This document shows, in pieces, positions 32,064 to 43,169 of a stretch of DNA of 64,000 nucleotides (within the stretch, counting starts at the first letter, position 1; each line of letters starts with the position of its first letter). The translations under genes were made by a program, and so were the position numbers. The notes under the pieces were generated by a model. That model was not told the origin of the DNA, made no database searches, and saw nothing but the letters and a program-made list of their open reading frames with translations. Location: the NCBI GenBank assembly GCA_037953745.1, contig JBAKBP010001620.1, positions 62,001 to 126,000 of the forward strand. The letters are read 5' to 3'. The DNA comes from Lithodes maja (lineage: Eukaryota; Arthropoda; Malacostraca; Decapoda; Lithodidae).

Positions 32064-32924
32064 CTATAGTCATCCTCCTATGAAATGAGCTACAAGGTGG
32101 AGTCCCTCGCCCTGTGCGGTGTTGTCAAATATTCAAAGCTTTAACAACAAATGTTAGTTTTTCAGGCTATTAACAAATTAATTTTAGCTTTTATGACTAT
32201 ATATATTATATTACAATTTTTAAAGATTATGTGGTGTTAAGAAACATATTATTTTAAGGATATATAGAAGGAATTTATACAACATATGGCACGCTATTTA
32301 GAACATGCTGCCATTTTTCTGGGGACAGCTATAAATAGATTTAAGGAATGGTAGGATATGCGACGTTGCCAAGTAATGTCAATGCGGCTCTGTTGGCTAC
32401 GCACGCACTCACACACACCCCTACAGATACACACACAAACACACACATACATACACAATCTCCAAAATGCAATATAGCACAATGTAATCCCATCAAAAGA
32501 GAGAGAGAGAGAGAGAGCTGGATACGAGTAATGGCAACGCTTTAAATGGCCTCAAACTACGACAACAACATCATCCAGGTCAGACGGTCACTAACCCTCA
32601 TTCATAGCGCGACCACCATGGAAGGAAAAACTCGGAAAAGTTACTCTCATCTTCATAGCCAGGCAAGGGAGATGCTGTACAATGTAAATAGGTATATACA
32701 AATATAGCCTACCTATTATTTCGTTTCTGTAACTTTTATACAAGAATACCAATAACCCTTCCAGACATAAAAACGTCTTTTACATTTATTTCAAGTCTCC
32801 CTTCTAAATGTGGTGTTCCTTGGTTTCCCATTTTCTAAAAGGTTTGTTTTGGTAGAAAAGTGGCAACACCGCACAGGGCGACCTTGACCTCCTTGGAGCT
32901 CATTTCAGTTGAGTTTGACTATAG
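32064..32924. mobile_element. Candidate non-autonomous element with 63-bp imperfect inverted ends
   Basis: Left end 32064-32126 and right end 32862-32924 are inverted copies. They share CTATAGT, GAAATGAGCT and a block TCGCCCTGTGCGGTGTTG, the last nearly perfect. The roughly 735-bp interior has no ORF of note and contains CA and GA microsatellites. No clear target duplication was found, so the superfamily is open. Confidence 0.5.
32400..32518. repeat. CA-rich and GA microsatellites
   Basis: An ACAC-rich tract at about 32408-32457 and (GA)n at about 32500-32518, in the interior of the candidate inverted-end element. Confidence 0.75.
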
Positions 32925-34000
32925 TTTATACCCATGATTATTGAATTATAAACATAATTAGTTTTCAAGGTGAAGCAATGTAAGTAATATTCCCTTTATA
33001 CACCGTTTACAACTCAAATTATTTTTGTTTATTTTTTTTTTTTTCAACATAGGAAAGACCAAAGGCATCTTGGATGAAACAAATTACGATCCTCAAGTGG
33101 TCTGTAGACATTACTGTCATATGTTAGTAAATAAAAAAGCAATGCTGAATGATAAAAAAAACAAAGAATGTGGGCATTACAAAGTGATTACCTAATGTTA
33201 TTTCATTAATTGTACAGTAGTGAACATCAATTCAAATACAAACTTATTCAAAGCCGTTTCGGGTTGAATTGAATCTCCTTACTAATTCTTACTGAGCATT
33301 TCCATTTCAGAGGTTCGTTTAATAATTTTGAGACTTCAAAATCTATCAAAATTAATTACCACTACTGTACATGGTCAGTACAGTGTAATAAGACGAAATT
33401 AATTGAAATAATTTTAATTACCACCAACTGATGTAATACAGAAATCAATCATACCCAATATTTTTAATCTTTGAATCTTTATACCGAGTCGTAAAACATT
33501 TTTAGAATTTCATTCAAGATAGGAACGATCAGCCCCCAATGAATCTATGAATCAAGAACTATGCTTCATAAACGATAATTGAATTACCTTCAACTACGTT
33601 CGAATACTCGACCCAGACTTGGGCATCAGCATTATAGCCCGAGACTAGAGTTGCAAATGTTACATATTTTTTTACGCTAATCTGTTTCAAATAATTAGTA
33701 TTTTTCTGCTAACTACCTAATATCATCACCATATTCTAAGATACTTTGATTTCGTAATGTATAATGTGTGAATAGGTAAACCTATACTTTCCCTTTAGTT
33801 AAGTCCATAGTAAATATGTTAATCATGTATCAATTAATTAGTGCTTTATTTGTAACCCTGTTTTGCTAGATTTCTAAATAAGCATATATCTCATTAATAA
33901 CAAAAATTTGGGGGGGAAATGTGATACGACAATATAATATATGTTCATTTTCATTTTACAATGTGTTCGTCATAGTCTGTAACAGTTATTTCAATATACC

Positions 34001-34003
<3 letters not shown>
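32925..34003. other. AT-rich non-coding DNA
   Basis: A T run near 33030-33043, otherwise no repeat, RNA gene or convincing ORF that I can recognise. Confidence 0.55.

Positions 34004-34069
<66 letters not shown>
34004..34069. repeat. (TA)n microsatellite, 66 bp
   Basis: An uninterrupted TA dinucleotide run. A poly-Ile/Tyr frame across it is a by-product. Confidence 0.95.
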
Positions 34070-34071
<2 letters not shown>

Positions 34072-34695
34072 GCTCTAGCCCTGTTTGAGTTAGAAAGGTT
34101 AATGTTGAATAGTACTGGCCTACTTACTTGGAAAAAGGTATAGCCTTTGGTCCTCGGGTACCCCCTCACTGAATAACAGGAGATGGTCTGTTTTTTTGGA
34201 CATCTTTCTCCCTCACTTTTAGCCCCTTTAGTTTTCATATTTTAAGAAGTTTGCCCATTAGTTTGGCGATTTTAAGACCTTCCGCCCCATTTCCTTGCCA
34301 ATATTAAAACCTTACGTCCTATTTAGGTGTCGATATTTTTTTTCCGGGCGATCGATAGTAAGCATGTAATTTTGGAAGAACCGACCTTAGGCTGGGGAAA
34401 TGTTTCTACCGAAAAATGTACAAATTAATCTAGAAGGGGGATCTAATGGACGATTTTTTAAAGTTTGATGGAGGTCAAGGGAGGAAACTAGAAACATAAT
34501 GAAAACACGATCAAACTGGACCAAAAAGTGAGCCATCCCCCCTTAAAATAACGGACGGACTAAACCACTTGGGATTCCCACTCTGGCGAACGATGGCAAC
34601 CTTGTTAACCCTCTCTGTAGCGCTCACGTCCTTTTCATTAGTTTATGATAACCATTAGACGATTTCATTCAGGTGAGGAATGATGTCTACCAATG
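34070..34695. other. Non-coding left flank of satellite array 1
   Basis: No feature seen. It changes into satellite at AAAAGGCTACAG, 34696. Confidence 0.55.
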
Positions 34696-37319
34696 AAAAG
34701 GCTACAGAATATATCTTGATTAATCCTCTTTGCTAGCATATATCCTTCCTAAGCTTCATAAAGGCTACATAAAAGGCTACAGAATATATCTTGATAAATC
34801 CTCTTTGCTAGCATATTATATCCTTAAGCTTAATGAAGGCTACATAAAAGGCTACAGAATATATCTTGATAAATCCTCTTTGCTAGCATATATCCTTCCT
34901 AAGCTTCATAAAAGCTACATAAAAGGCTACAGAATATAACTTGATTAATCCTCTTTGCTAGCATATATCCTTCCTAAGCTTCATAAAGGCTACATAAAAG
35001 GCTACAGAATATATCTTGATTAATCCTCTTTGCTAGCATATATCCTTCCTAAGCTTCATAAAGGCTACATAAAAGGCTACAGAATATATCTTGATTAATC
35101 CTCTTTGCTAGCATATATCCTTCCTAAGCTTCATAAAGGCTACATAAAAGGCTACAGAATATATCTTGATTAATCCTCTTTGCTAGCATATATCCTTCCT
35201 AAGCTTCATAAAGGCTACATAAAAGGCTACAGAATATATCTTGATTAATCCTCTTTGCTAGCATATATCCTTCCTAAGCTTCATAAAGGCTACATAAAAG
35301 GCTACAGAATATATCTTGATTAATCCTCTTTGTTAGCATATATCCTTCCTAAGCTTCATAAAGGCTACATAAAAGGCTACAGAATATATCTTGATTAATC
35401 CTCTTTGCTAGCATATATCCTTCCTAAGCTTCATAAAGGCTACATAAAAGGCTACAGAATATATCTTGATTAATCCTCTTTGCTAGCATATATCCTTCCT
35501 AAGCTTCATAAAGGCTACATAAAAGGCTACAGAATATATCTTGATTAATCCTCTTTGCTAGCATATATCCTTCCTAAGCTTCATAAAGGCTACATAAAAG
35601 GCTACAGAATATATCTTGATAAATCCTCTTTGCTAGCATATATCCTTCCTAAGCTTCATAAAGGCTACATAAAAGGCTACAGAATATATCTTGATTAATC
35701 CTCTTTGCTAGCATATATCCTTCCTAAGCTTCATAAAGGCTACATAAAAGGCTATAGAATATATCTTGATTAATCCACTTTGCTAGATTATATCCTTCCT
35801 AAGCTTCATAAAGGCTACATAAAAGGCTACAGCATATATCTTGATTAATCCTCTTTGCTAGCATATATCCTTCCTAAGCTTCATAAAGGCTACATAAAAG
35901 GCTACAGAATATATCTTGAGTAATCCTCTTTGATAGCATATATCCTTCCTAAGCTTCATAAAGGCTACATAAAAGGCTACAGCATATATATTGATTAATC
36001 CTCTTTGCTAGCATACATCCTTCCTAAGCTTCATAAAGGCTACATAAAAGGCTATAGAATATATCTTGATTAATCCTCTTTGCTAGCATATATCCTTCCT
36101 AAGCTTCATAAAGGCTACATAAAAGGCTACAGAATATATCTTGATTAATCCTCTTTGCTAGCATATATCCTTCCTAAGCTTCATAAAGGCTACATAAAAG
36201 GCTACAGCATATATCTTGATTAATCCTCTTTGCTAGCATATATCCTTCCTAAGCTTCATAAAGGCTACATAAAAGGCTACAGAATATATCTTGATTAATC
36301 CTCTTTGCTAGCATATATCCTTCCTAAGCTTCATAAAGGCTACATAAAAGGCTACAGAATATATCTTGATTAATCCTCTTTGCTAGCATATATCCTTCCT
36401 AAGCTTCATAAAGGCTACATAAAAGGCTACAGAATATATCTTGATTAATCCTCTTTGCTAGCATATATCCTTCCTAAGCTGCATAATGGCTGCATAAAAG
36501 GCTACAGAATATATCTTGATTAATCCTCTTTGCTAGCATATATCCTTCCTAAGCTTCATAAAGGCTACATAAAAGACTACAGAATATATCTTTATTACTC
36601 CTCTTTGCTAGCATATATCCTTCCTAAGCTTCATAAAGGCTACATAAAAGGCTACAGAATATATCTTGATTAATCCTCTTTGCTAGCATATATCCTTCCT
36701 AAGCTTCAGAAAGGCTACATAAAAGGCTACAGAATATATCTTGATTAATCCTCTTTGCTAGCATATATCCTTCCTAAGCTTCATAAAGGCTACATAAAAG
36801 GCTACAGAATATATCTTGATTAATCCTCTTTGCTAGCATATATCCTTCCTAAGCTTCATAAAGGCTTCATAAAAGGGTACAGAATATATCTTGATTAATC
36901 CTGTTTGCTAGCATATATCCTTCCAAAGCTTCATAAAGGCTACATTAAAGGCTACAGAATATATCTTGATTAATCCTCTTTGCTAGCATATATCCTTCCT
37001 AAGCTTCATAAAGGCTACATAAAAGGCTACAGAATATATCTTGATTAATCCTCTTTGCTAGCATATATCCTTCCTAAGCTTCATAAAGGCTACATAAAAG
37101 GCTACAGAATATATCTTGATTAATCCTCTTTGCTAGCATATATCCTTCCTAAGCTTCATAAAGGCTACATAAAAGGCTACAGAATATATCTTGATTAATC
37201 CTCTTTGCTAGCATATATCCTTCCTAAGCTTCATAAAGGCTACATAAAAGGTTACAGAATATATCTTCATTAATCCTCTTTGCTAGCATATATCCTTCCT
37301 AAGCTTCATAAAGGCTACA
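34696..37319 (+). repeat. Satellite array 1, 75-bp monomer, about 35 copies
   Basis: The period is exactly 75: the text pattern recurs every 300 bases as four monomers. The monomer contains GCTAGCATATATCCTTCC, a HindIII site AAGCTT and two AAAGGCTACA words 15 bp apart. The first two or three copies are most diverged (GATAAATCC, GCATATTATATCC). Marker variants such as CCACTTTGCTAGATT (near 35775) and CCTGTTTGCTAG (near 36900) recur in arrays 2 and 3. The array ends at the T run of LINE E. Confidence 0.97.
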
Positions 37320-37547
37320 TTTTTTTTTTTTTTTTTTTTTTAAGAGACAATGAACGGAGGAAGGAAAAACACAGATAAAACAAAAAGGTCCATGTGCCTA
37401 AAGGCATCCTCCATTCATAAAATGTTTGTAACAACTGGATTTAAACATTTGTAGATTGTAAGTTTGTGGAAAGCAATTCGAGGGAAGTGAATTCCAAAGA
37501 GTAGTAGCTCTGGGTATAAATGAATTCTGATAAGCAGAAGTTCTGCA

Positions 37548-38293
37548 TTATGGAGGAGAGAGTGTAAATTCATGGGCACTCTCAGCTACCCTAGTTCTAC
37601 GGGGAAAGATGTGGAGAGGCGGCACAATTGAAGAAAGTTCCTCGGAACAATTGCTGTGAAAATATCTGTAGAATAATGCAAGGGATGCAACGTTTCTTCG
37701 TATGGATAATGTAGGAAGGTCCTGTGTGATTGCAGGGTTATTGATTAATCTAATAGCTTTATTTTGAATTTTGTCCAACTGCCTCAATGCAACCACTCCA
37801 CTTCCACCCCACAGAGGTGAACAGTAATCCATCTGAGAACGCACATGACTTTTATATATTACGGCCAACTGCTCGTCAGTGAAGAATTCTCGAACTCTGT
37901 ACAGGAGTCCCAGTTTTTTAGAGGCATTCTTAGCAATGCTTCTAACATAATGTGTCCAGCTCAAGTTAGTAGTTAATGTTACACCGAGAATGTCAATACT
38001 AGGGGAAGTGGGAATATTTACATCATTAAAAAATATATGGGAGTCAGTGAGATTCTGTCGGTTAGAAAATTGAATGTACTTGGTTTTCTGTGCATTAAAG
38101 GAAACTAGATTCTCTTGTCCCCATTCATTAATTCTAGAAAGGTCCTGGTTCAGAGAAATTACAGTGTTTATTTTTGAATTTATAAGATCGAGTTGGGTGA
38201 AAGAATTGGTAAATGTGAAGGAACTGTGGAGTGTTGAGTCATCTGCGTAGGAATGTATTGGATTATGAGTGGTAGATATGAAATCATTGATAT
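37548..38293 (-). pseudogene. LINE E reverse transcriptase, C-terminal part (unit 1)
   Basis: It continues from the F insertion point with YINDFIS and catalytic YADD (HSYADDSTLH), then FNAQKTKYIQF, ILGVTLTTNLSW, the thumb region and an LFYRYFHSNCSEEL block. About 248 codons to a normal-looking stop at 37548. The N-terminal part of the same RT is at 42900-43169. An apparent start further right (38375) lies in LINE F sequence and is not real. Confidence 0.82.
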
Positions 38294-38503
38294 AAGAACA
38301 TAAGAAAATGGGAGTCTGCAGAAAGCCGATTGGCCTAAGAAAGGCAGATCCCTGTCCCACACAACCCCAATTCAATTACAAAGCCCAATTATAGGCTTCA
38401 CACTCTAATACCCTGAGGATCATCTTACCAAAACGGTTAGAGATTAACGCAGGATTATGGGGGTCTGCAGAGCGCTGATTGGCCCAACCCGGCTGATCCC
38501 CCT

Positions 38504-41500
38504 TCACACCCAACCCTTCTCGTCCATATGCTTATCCAATTTTATCTTAAAGCTTCCTACAGTTTTAGATCCCACTATAGCACTTGGTAGTCCATTCCAC
38601 CCATCTACAACTCTGTTACCAAACCAATACTTGCCTATATCTTTTCTGAAACGAAATTTATCTAATTTGAAACCATTGGTTCGAGTTCTTTCGCTATAAC
38701 TGAGCTTTAGTACATTTGTCATGTCCCCTTTGTTAATCCCACTAACCCACTTGAACACCTCTATCATATCTCCTCTAACTCTGCATCTCTCTAACGAATG
38801 TAAACCTAATTTCTTCAACCTTTCTTCATACGAAAGATTTCTAATATTATGGATCATTTTTGTCATTCTACGCTGTACTCTCTCCAATTAATCTATGTCC
38901 ATTCTGTAATAAGGACACCAAAATTGGACAGCATAATCCATATGGGGTCTCACTAATGACAAGTAAAGTTTTAAGATAACATCAGCAGTTCTGTTACTCA
39001 CGCTCCTAGAGATGAACCCGAGAATCCTGTTTGCCTTATTACGAACGCTTATACACTGTTTTCTAGGCTTCAAATCATTGCTAACAAACACACCTAGATC
39101 TTTCTCGCAATCTGAATTTTCTAATTCTAAATTAGCTAGTTTATATTTAACATTTGTTTGCATCTTCCCTATCTTTAATACCTTGCATTTGTCAATGTTA
39201 AACTTCATCTGCCAATTTACTGACCATTCATGTAAGGTATCTAGATCCCTTTGGAGGCACTCTATATCGCTATCTGAATCAATTGATCTCCCTATTTTAG
39301 TATCGTCTGCGAATTTACTTATCCTACTAGTTATACCTAAATCTAGGTCATTTATGTATATAAGAAACAACAGGGGACTGATCCCTGGGGGACACCACTT
39401 TTGACTGCTCCCCATTCTGACTTGGTACCATTTATGCTGACTCTCTGCTTCCTACCAATTAGCCATGACCTAATCCATCCTAACAACGCCCCACCTATTC
39501 CATGTGCCTCAACCTTTCTCATCAATCTCTCATGAGGGACTCTGTCGAAAGCTTTACTGAAATCTAAATATATAATATCATATGACTTGTCATTATCTAC
39601 TGCTTTATATACCTCTGAGAAAAAACTAAGCAAATTAGTAAGGCAAGACCGTCCCTGAGTGAATGCATGCTGAGAAGAATTGATTAAGTTAAATGTTTCT
39701 AAGTGGTTTCTCATTTTCCTAGCAATAATTGACTCTAGTAGCTTTCCTATGATTGAAGTGAGACTAAGGGGACGGTAATTGGATGCTATTGATTTATCAC
39801 CTTTTTTGAAGATCGGAACTACATTTGCAAGCTTCCAAGCTTCTGGAACTATACCTGTTTCTAATGACTTGTTAAATAGAAATGTTAATGGGTAACTTAA
39901 CTCCTCTCTGCATTCTTTTAATACTCTAGCATATACCTCATCAGGACCAGGCGATTTATGAGGTTTCAGTCTGTCAATTTCCTTAAGCACATCATTTCTA
40001 CTTATAGTAACCGTACTTAACCTATTATCTATACTATCGCTGTATACCTTACGGACTTCTGGAAACTGTGCCAAATTTTCATTAGTGAAAACGGAAAGAA
40101 ATTGACTATTTAATGTACTTCACATTTCTAAATCACTTTCTGTCATTTCTCCTATCGAAGTTTTAAGGGGACCAATTACATCTCTAACCTTGGATTTATA
40201 TAGTTGGTAAAAAGCTTTAGGATTATTTTTTGAGTCATTGGCAACCTTAATTTCATAATTTATTTTTTCTTTACTAATATCCTTTTTTACCTGTCGTGAT
40301 AGATTCTGATAGTAAGCAAGTAGGTGAATTTCGCCTTTTTTAATTTTTCTATATATTCCTCTCTTTTTTCCTAGAAGATCTAATTGTCTATTATTCATCC
40401 ATTTGGGTTGGTTCTGTGTTGATCTAAATTTTCTTTTGGGGATATATTTATTTTGTGCATTGAATACTGACTTGATAAAATTATCGTATGTATCTACCAA
40501 GTTTGACGTCTCTTCCTGACTTAAGATGACAGGTGCCTGAGAAAGGATACACTCATTTGGACACCTGGATCGACTTAATTTTTTGACCATAGGGTCCGCT
40601 AACAGGGCTTCTCTTAACCCACCATAATTGGCTTTTCTGAAGTCAGGTATTAAGAACATAAGAACATAAGAAAATGGGAGTCTGCAGAAAGCCGATTGGC
40701 CTAAGCAAGGCAGATCCCTGTCCCACACAACCCCAATTCAATTACAAAGCCCAATTATAGGCTTCACACTCTAATACCCTGAGGATCATCTTACCAAAAC
40801 GGTTGGAGATTAACGCAGGATTATGGGGGTCTGCAGAGCGCTGATTGGCCCAACCCGGCTGATCCCCCTTCACACCCAACCCTTCTCGTCCATATGCTTA
40901 TCCAATTTTATCTTAAAGCTCCCTACAGTTTTAGATCCCACTATAGCACTTGGTAGTCCATTCCACCCATCTACAACTCTGTTACCAAACCAATACTTGC
41001 CTATATCTTTTCTGAAACGAAATTTATCTAATTTGAAACCATTTAGTATTAATGTTGTATTCTCTCTGACATTACCTTTCCATTGTATATTAAAATACAC
41101 AGAATTGTGATCACTATTTCCTAGGTGGTCCCCGATTTCTACACTATTTATCATATGTTCATTGTTACTGAAAACTAAATCGAGAATATTATCACCTCTA
41201 GTCGGCGTAGCTATGAATTGAGATAAAAAACTATCTTGTACTACCTCAATAAACTCCTTTGAATCAGAGTCGCCTATTTGTTGCTGCCAATCTATATTAG
41301 GGAAATTAAAATCCCCCATAATGCACACGTTGCTAAGCCTTGATGCTATTTTAATTTCCTCCCATAATGATGTTCCGTCATTTCTACTCATATTTGGCGG
41401 TCTATACATAACTCCAATAACTAAAGTCTCACTACCTTCGTTAACTTCTACCCAAACACTTTCATTTTCATTATTTACTCTAATACCTGATTTAGTACAG

Positions 41501-41904
41501 CTTTTTAATGAACTCCTGACAAACACTGCTATACCGCCGCCCCTCCTACTTGTTCGGTCATATTTAAACAAACTATATCCCGGTATATCAAACTCTGCTA
41601 AAAAATGCCTGGTTTCTGTATTAATCCATGTTTCAGTTAGCGCTATTATGGCTATATTTTCTTTGCTAACCAGTGCTCTAAGTTCGTTCATTTTGTTACA
41701 TAAACTCCTGCAATTTGTATAATAAACCCTCAAACTATTACTTGTATTTGCAACTATTTTTCTATTGTTTTTAACTAATTTATTTTTACCTGTTGAACTA
41801 CTGGACCTAGACGGAAAAGCTACGCTATCAGAATGTTCGTTATTACTATCAATTGCATGTGGCTGGGATTCTATTTTACTTACACACCTATGGTTTATTA
41901 ACAA
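38504..41904 (-). pseudogene. LINE F ORF2 (unit 1): endonuclease-RT, several breaks
   Basis: Endonuclease part 41904-41047: VYYTNCRSLCNKMNEL, LTETWIN, MYRPPN, GDFNFPN, SDHNS. F' interrupts it at 41046. The frame resumes at 40647 and meets an in-frame TGA at 40120-40122, also present in units 2 and 3. The RT follows with YLDFSKAFDRVPH, GVPQGS and KFADDTK. Only unit 1 has a deletion of about 7 bases near 39375 (frameshift) and a TAA in place of GAA at about 38887. The ORF start is unclear: the frame opens at a TTG that overlaps the ORF1 stop. Confidence 0.85.
40654..41046 (-). mobile_element. F': 5'-truncated LINE F copy inside F ORF2 (unit 1)
   Basis: A 393-bp copy of the last part of ORF2 plus the F 3' end, ending in the same AAGAACAT octamers. 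Flanked by TATTAA on both sides (40648-40653 and 41047-41052), a clean 6-bp target duplication. Confidence 0.9.
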
Positions 41905-42803
41905 AACCCCGCAACAAACTTGTCAAGTGAGCTGGCTAAGGTCGAAACTCCTAGTCGAGAGAGATGTACTCCATCCTGGGCATACAGTTCATCCTTACCG
42001 TAGAAGAGGGTCCAGTTATCCAGGAATGGAATAGTATTTGCCTTGCAATACTTCTCCAGCCGGCTATTTACACCAATAGCCCTGGAGGACCATTCCTTCC
42101 TTACCCCTCTTCTTGGTAGGATACTGTGTACCACAGGAACTCCACCCTTCTCCTTGATCCTCTTCAACATTTCCTGGTACGTGGTGAGCAACTCCTCAGT
42201 CCTGCATTTCCAAATGTCGTTGCTCCCTGCGTTGAGGAAGATGATGGGGTCCTCTCCACTCGCTTCCATGACACCATCTAGCTTTTCTGCCACCTTCTCG
42301 ACTCCGGCACCAGGCAGACAGACAACTTTACCAACATGTGTGTTAGTAGCCCTACCAAGGTATTTAACCATTGAATCCCCTACACTTAAAATAGACTTAG
42401 CTGTTTTCTGTTGCCGGCCTGTAGCAGAAGTAGTAGCAGCAGAAGTAGCTGCAGATTTCCTCCCCTCTCCTCTCACTGCCCCGCTGTAAGACGGGTCATC
42501 TCCTTCCTCCTTTCCCCCTTCACTGCCATCACACTCGTCATCCAGGGCGCTATACTTGTTTTTAACAGTCACATACTGCTTCTGGAAGGTTAATTTCATT
42601 CCTCTTGAAGATGCCACCTTCCAGGAAGAGTCCAGGTTTCCTACACCAGTGGCATTTTTGTTTTCCTCAAATGCCATCTTCAATGCTAAGTTCTCGTCCT
42701 TGAGAGATTGGACCTCGAGCTCAACATTCTCCAGCCTCTCTTGCAAAGCAAGACAAAGCTGGAGAACATGGGAAGAGGTGACAATCTCATCAGCACAAGC
42801 CAT
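41898..42803 (-). CDS. LINE F ORF1 (unit 1): coiled coil plus SGNH esterase
   Basis: 301 codons from ATG at 42803 (MACADEIVTSS). An N-terminal leucine-rich coiled coil (about residues 12-50), an E/G/S-rich linker and an ATSAATTSATG low-complexity stretch, then SGNH hydrolase: VGDSMVKYLG, NAGSNDIW and DGVHLSRLG. Similar in plan to LINE D ORF1 but with little identity outside the motifs. The stop codon TAA overlaps the ORF2 frame by seven bases. Open and possibly functional as a protein. Confidence 0.85.
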   Translation of the reverse strand: MACADEIVTSSHVLQLCLALQERLENVELEVQSLKDENLALKMAFEENKNATGVGNLDSSWKVASSRGMKLTFQKQYVTVKNKYSALDDECDGSEGGKEEGDDPSYSGAVRGEGRKSAATSAATTSATGRQQKTAKSILSVGDSMVKYLGRATNTHVGKVVCLPGAGVEKVAEKLDGVMEASGEDPIIFLNAGSNDIWKCRTEELLTTYQEMLKRIKEKGGVPVVHSILPRRGVRKEWSSRAIGVNSRLEKYCKANTIPFLDNWTLFYGKDELYAQDGVHLSRLGVSTLASSLDKFVAGFC

Positions 42804-42899
42804 CACTAGGAATGTTCACCTCACTAGGGGATAAACAGGTATGTCACGAGCGGTCACTGGGTACGTCCTCACTGGTCAAAGGTCAGGAGCCTACTGACC

Positions 42900-43169
42900 T
42901 ATGAATGAGGAACAGAGTTGGGGCCAAAACTGATCCCTGGGGAACACCAGCATTTATTGAGTGAAATTGAGAATAAAGGCCATCTACCATTACACATATT
43001 TTTCTGTTATGAAGATAAGAAGAAATTAGTGGAACTAATGATGCAAGGCCGTAGTGTGACATCTTCGACAATAAGGATTGATGCCAGACTCTATCAAATG
43101 CCTTTGATATATCCAGTGCTATTGTATGTGTTTCACCATGTTGGTCTGTAGCTTGGTTGATTTGATGCA
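42900..43169 (-). pseudogene. LINE E reverse transcriptase, N-terminal fragment (unit 1)
   Basis: About 90 codons: ALDISKAFDRVWHQ, SSYLHNRKICV and GVPQGSVLAPTLF. It stops where F is inserted and begins at the border with satellite array 2, so all upstream parts (endonuclease, ORF1) are missing. Confidence 0.82.

Larger units (their letters stand above)
38294..42899 (-). mobile_element. LINE F, CR1-like, full-length-looking (unit 1)
   Basis: Inserted in E with a short duplication TAT (38291-38293 and 42900-42902). On its strand: a 5' leader of about 96 bases starting with a hairpin-prone GGTCAGTAGGCTCCTGACC, ORF1 (SGNH), ORF2 (endonuclease-RT), and a 3' end of 8-bp repeats (AAGAACAT units on the + strand). 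Length without the nested F' is about 4.2 kb. Confidence 0.87.
37320..43169 (-). mobile_element. Composite unit 1: LINE E (poly(A)-tailed) carrying nested F and F'
   Basis: LINE E inserted in satellite. On its own strand it ends in a poly(A) tail (22 T on the + strand, 37320-37341) and is truncated at its 5' end at 43169. Its reverse transcriptase is split by LINE F (38294-42899). RT style and poly(A) tail suggest a Jockey/I-type LINE. The same unit occurs at 45645-51520 and 54349-60216. Confidence 0.85.

Noticed and set aside
34730..34939. 69-codon repetitive ORF in the satellite
   Set aside because: It arises because 75 is divisible by three; stops appear in other monomers and there is no sign of a gene.
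40647..40728. Protein start MWDRDLPCLGQSAF recurring before several F frames
   Set aside because: It is the F 3' region read through an insertion border. It occurs wherever an F 3' end abuts open sequence and is not a conserved N-terminus.
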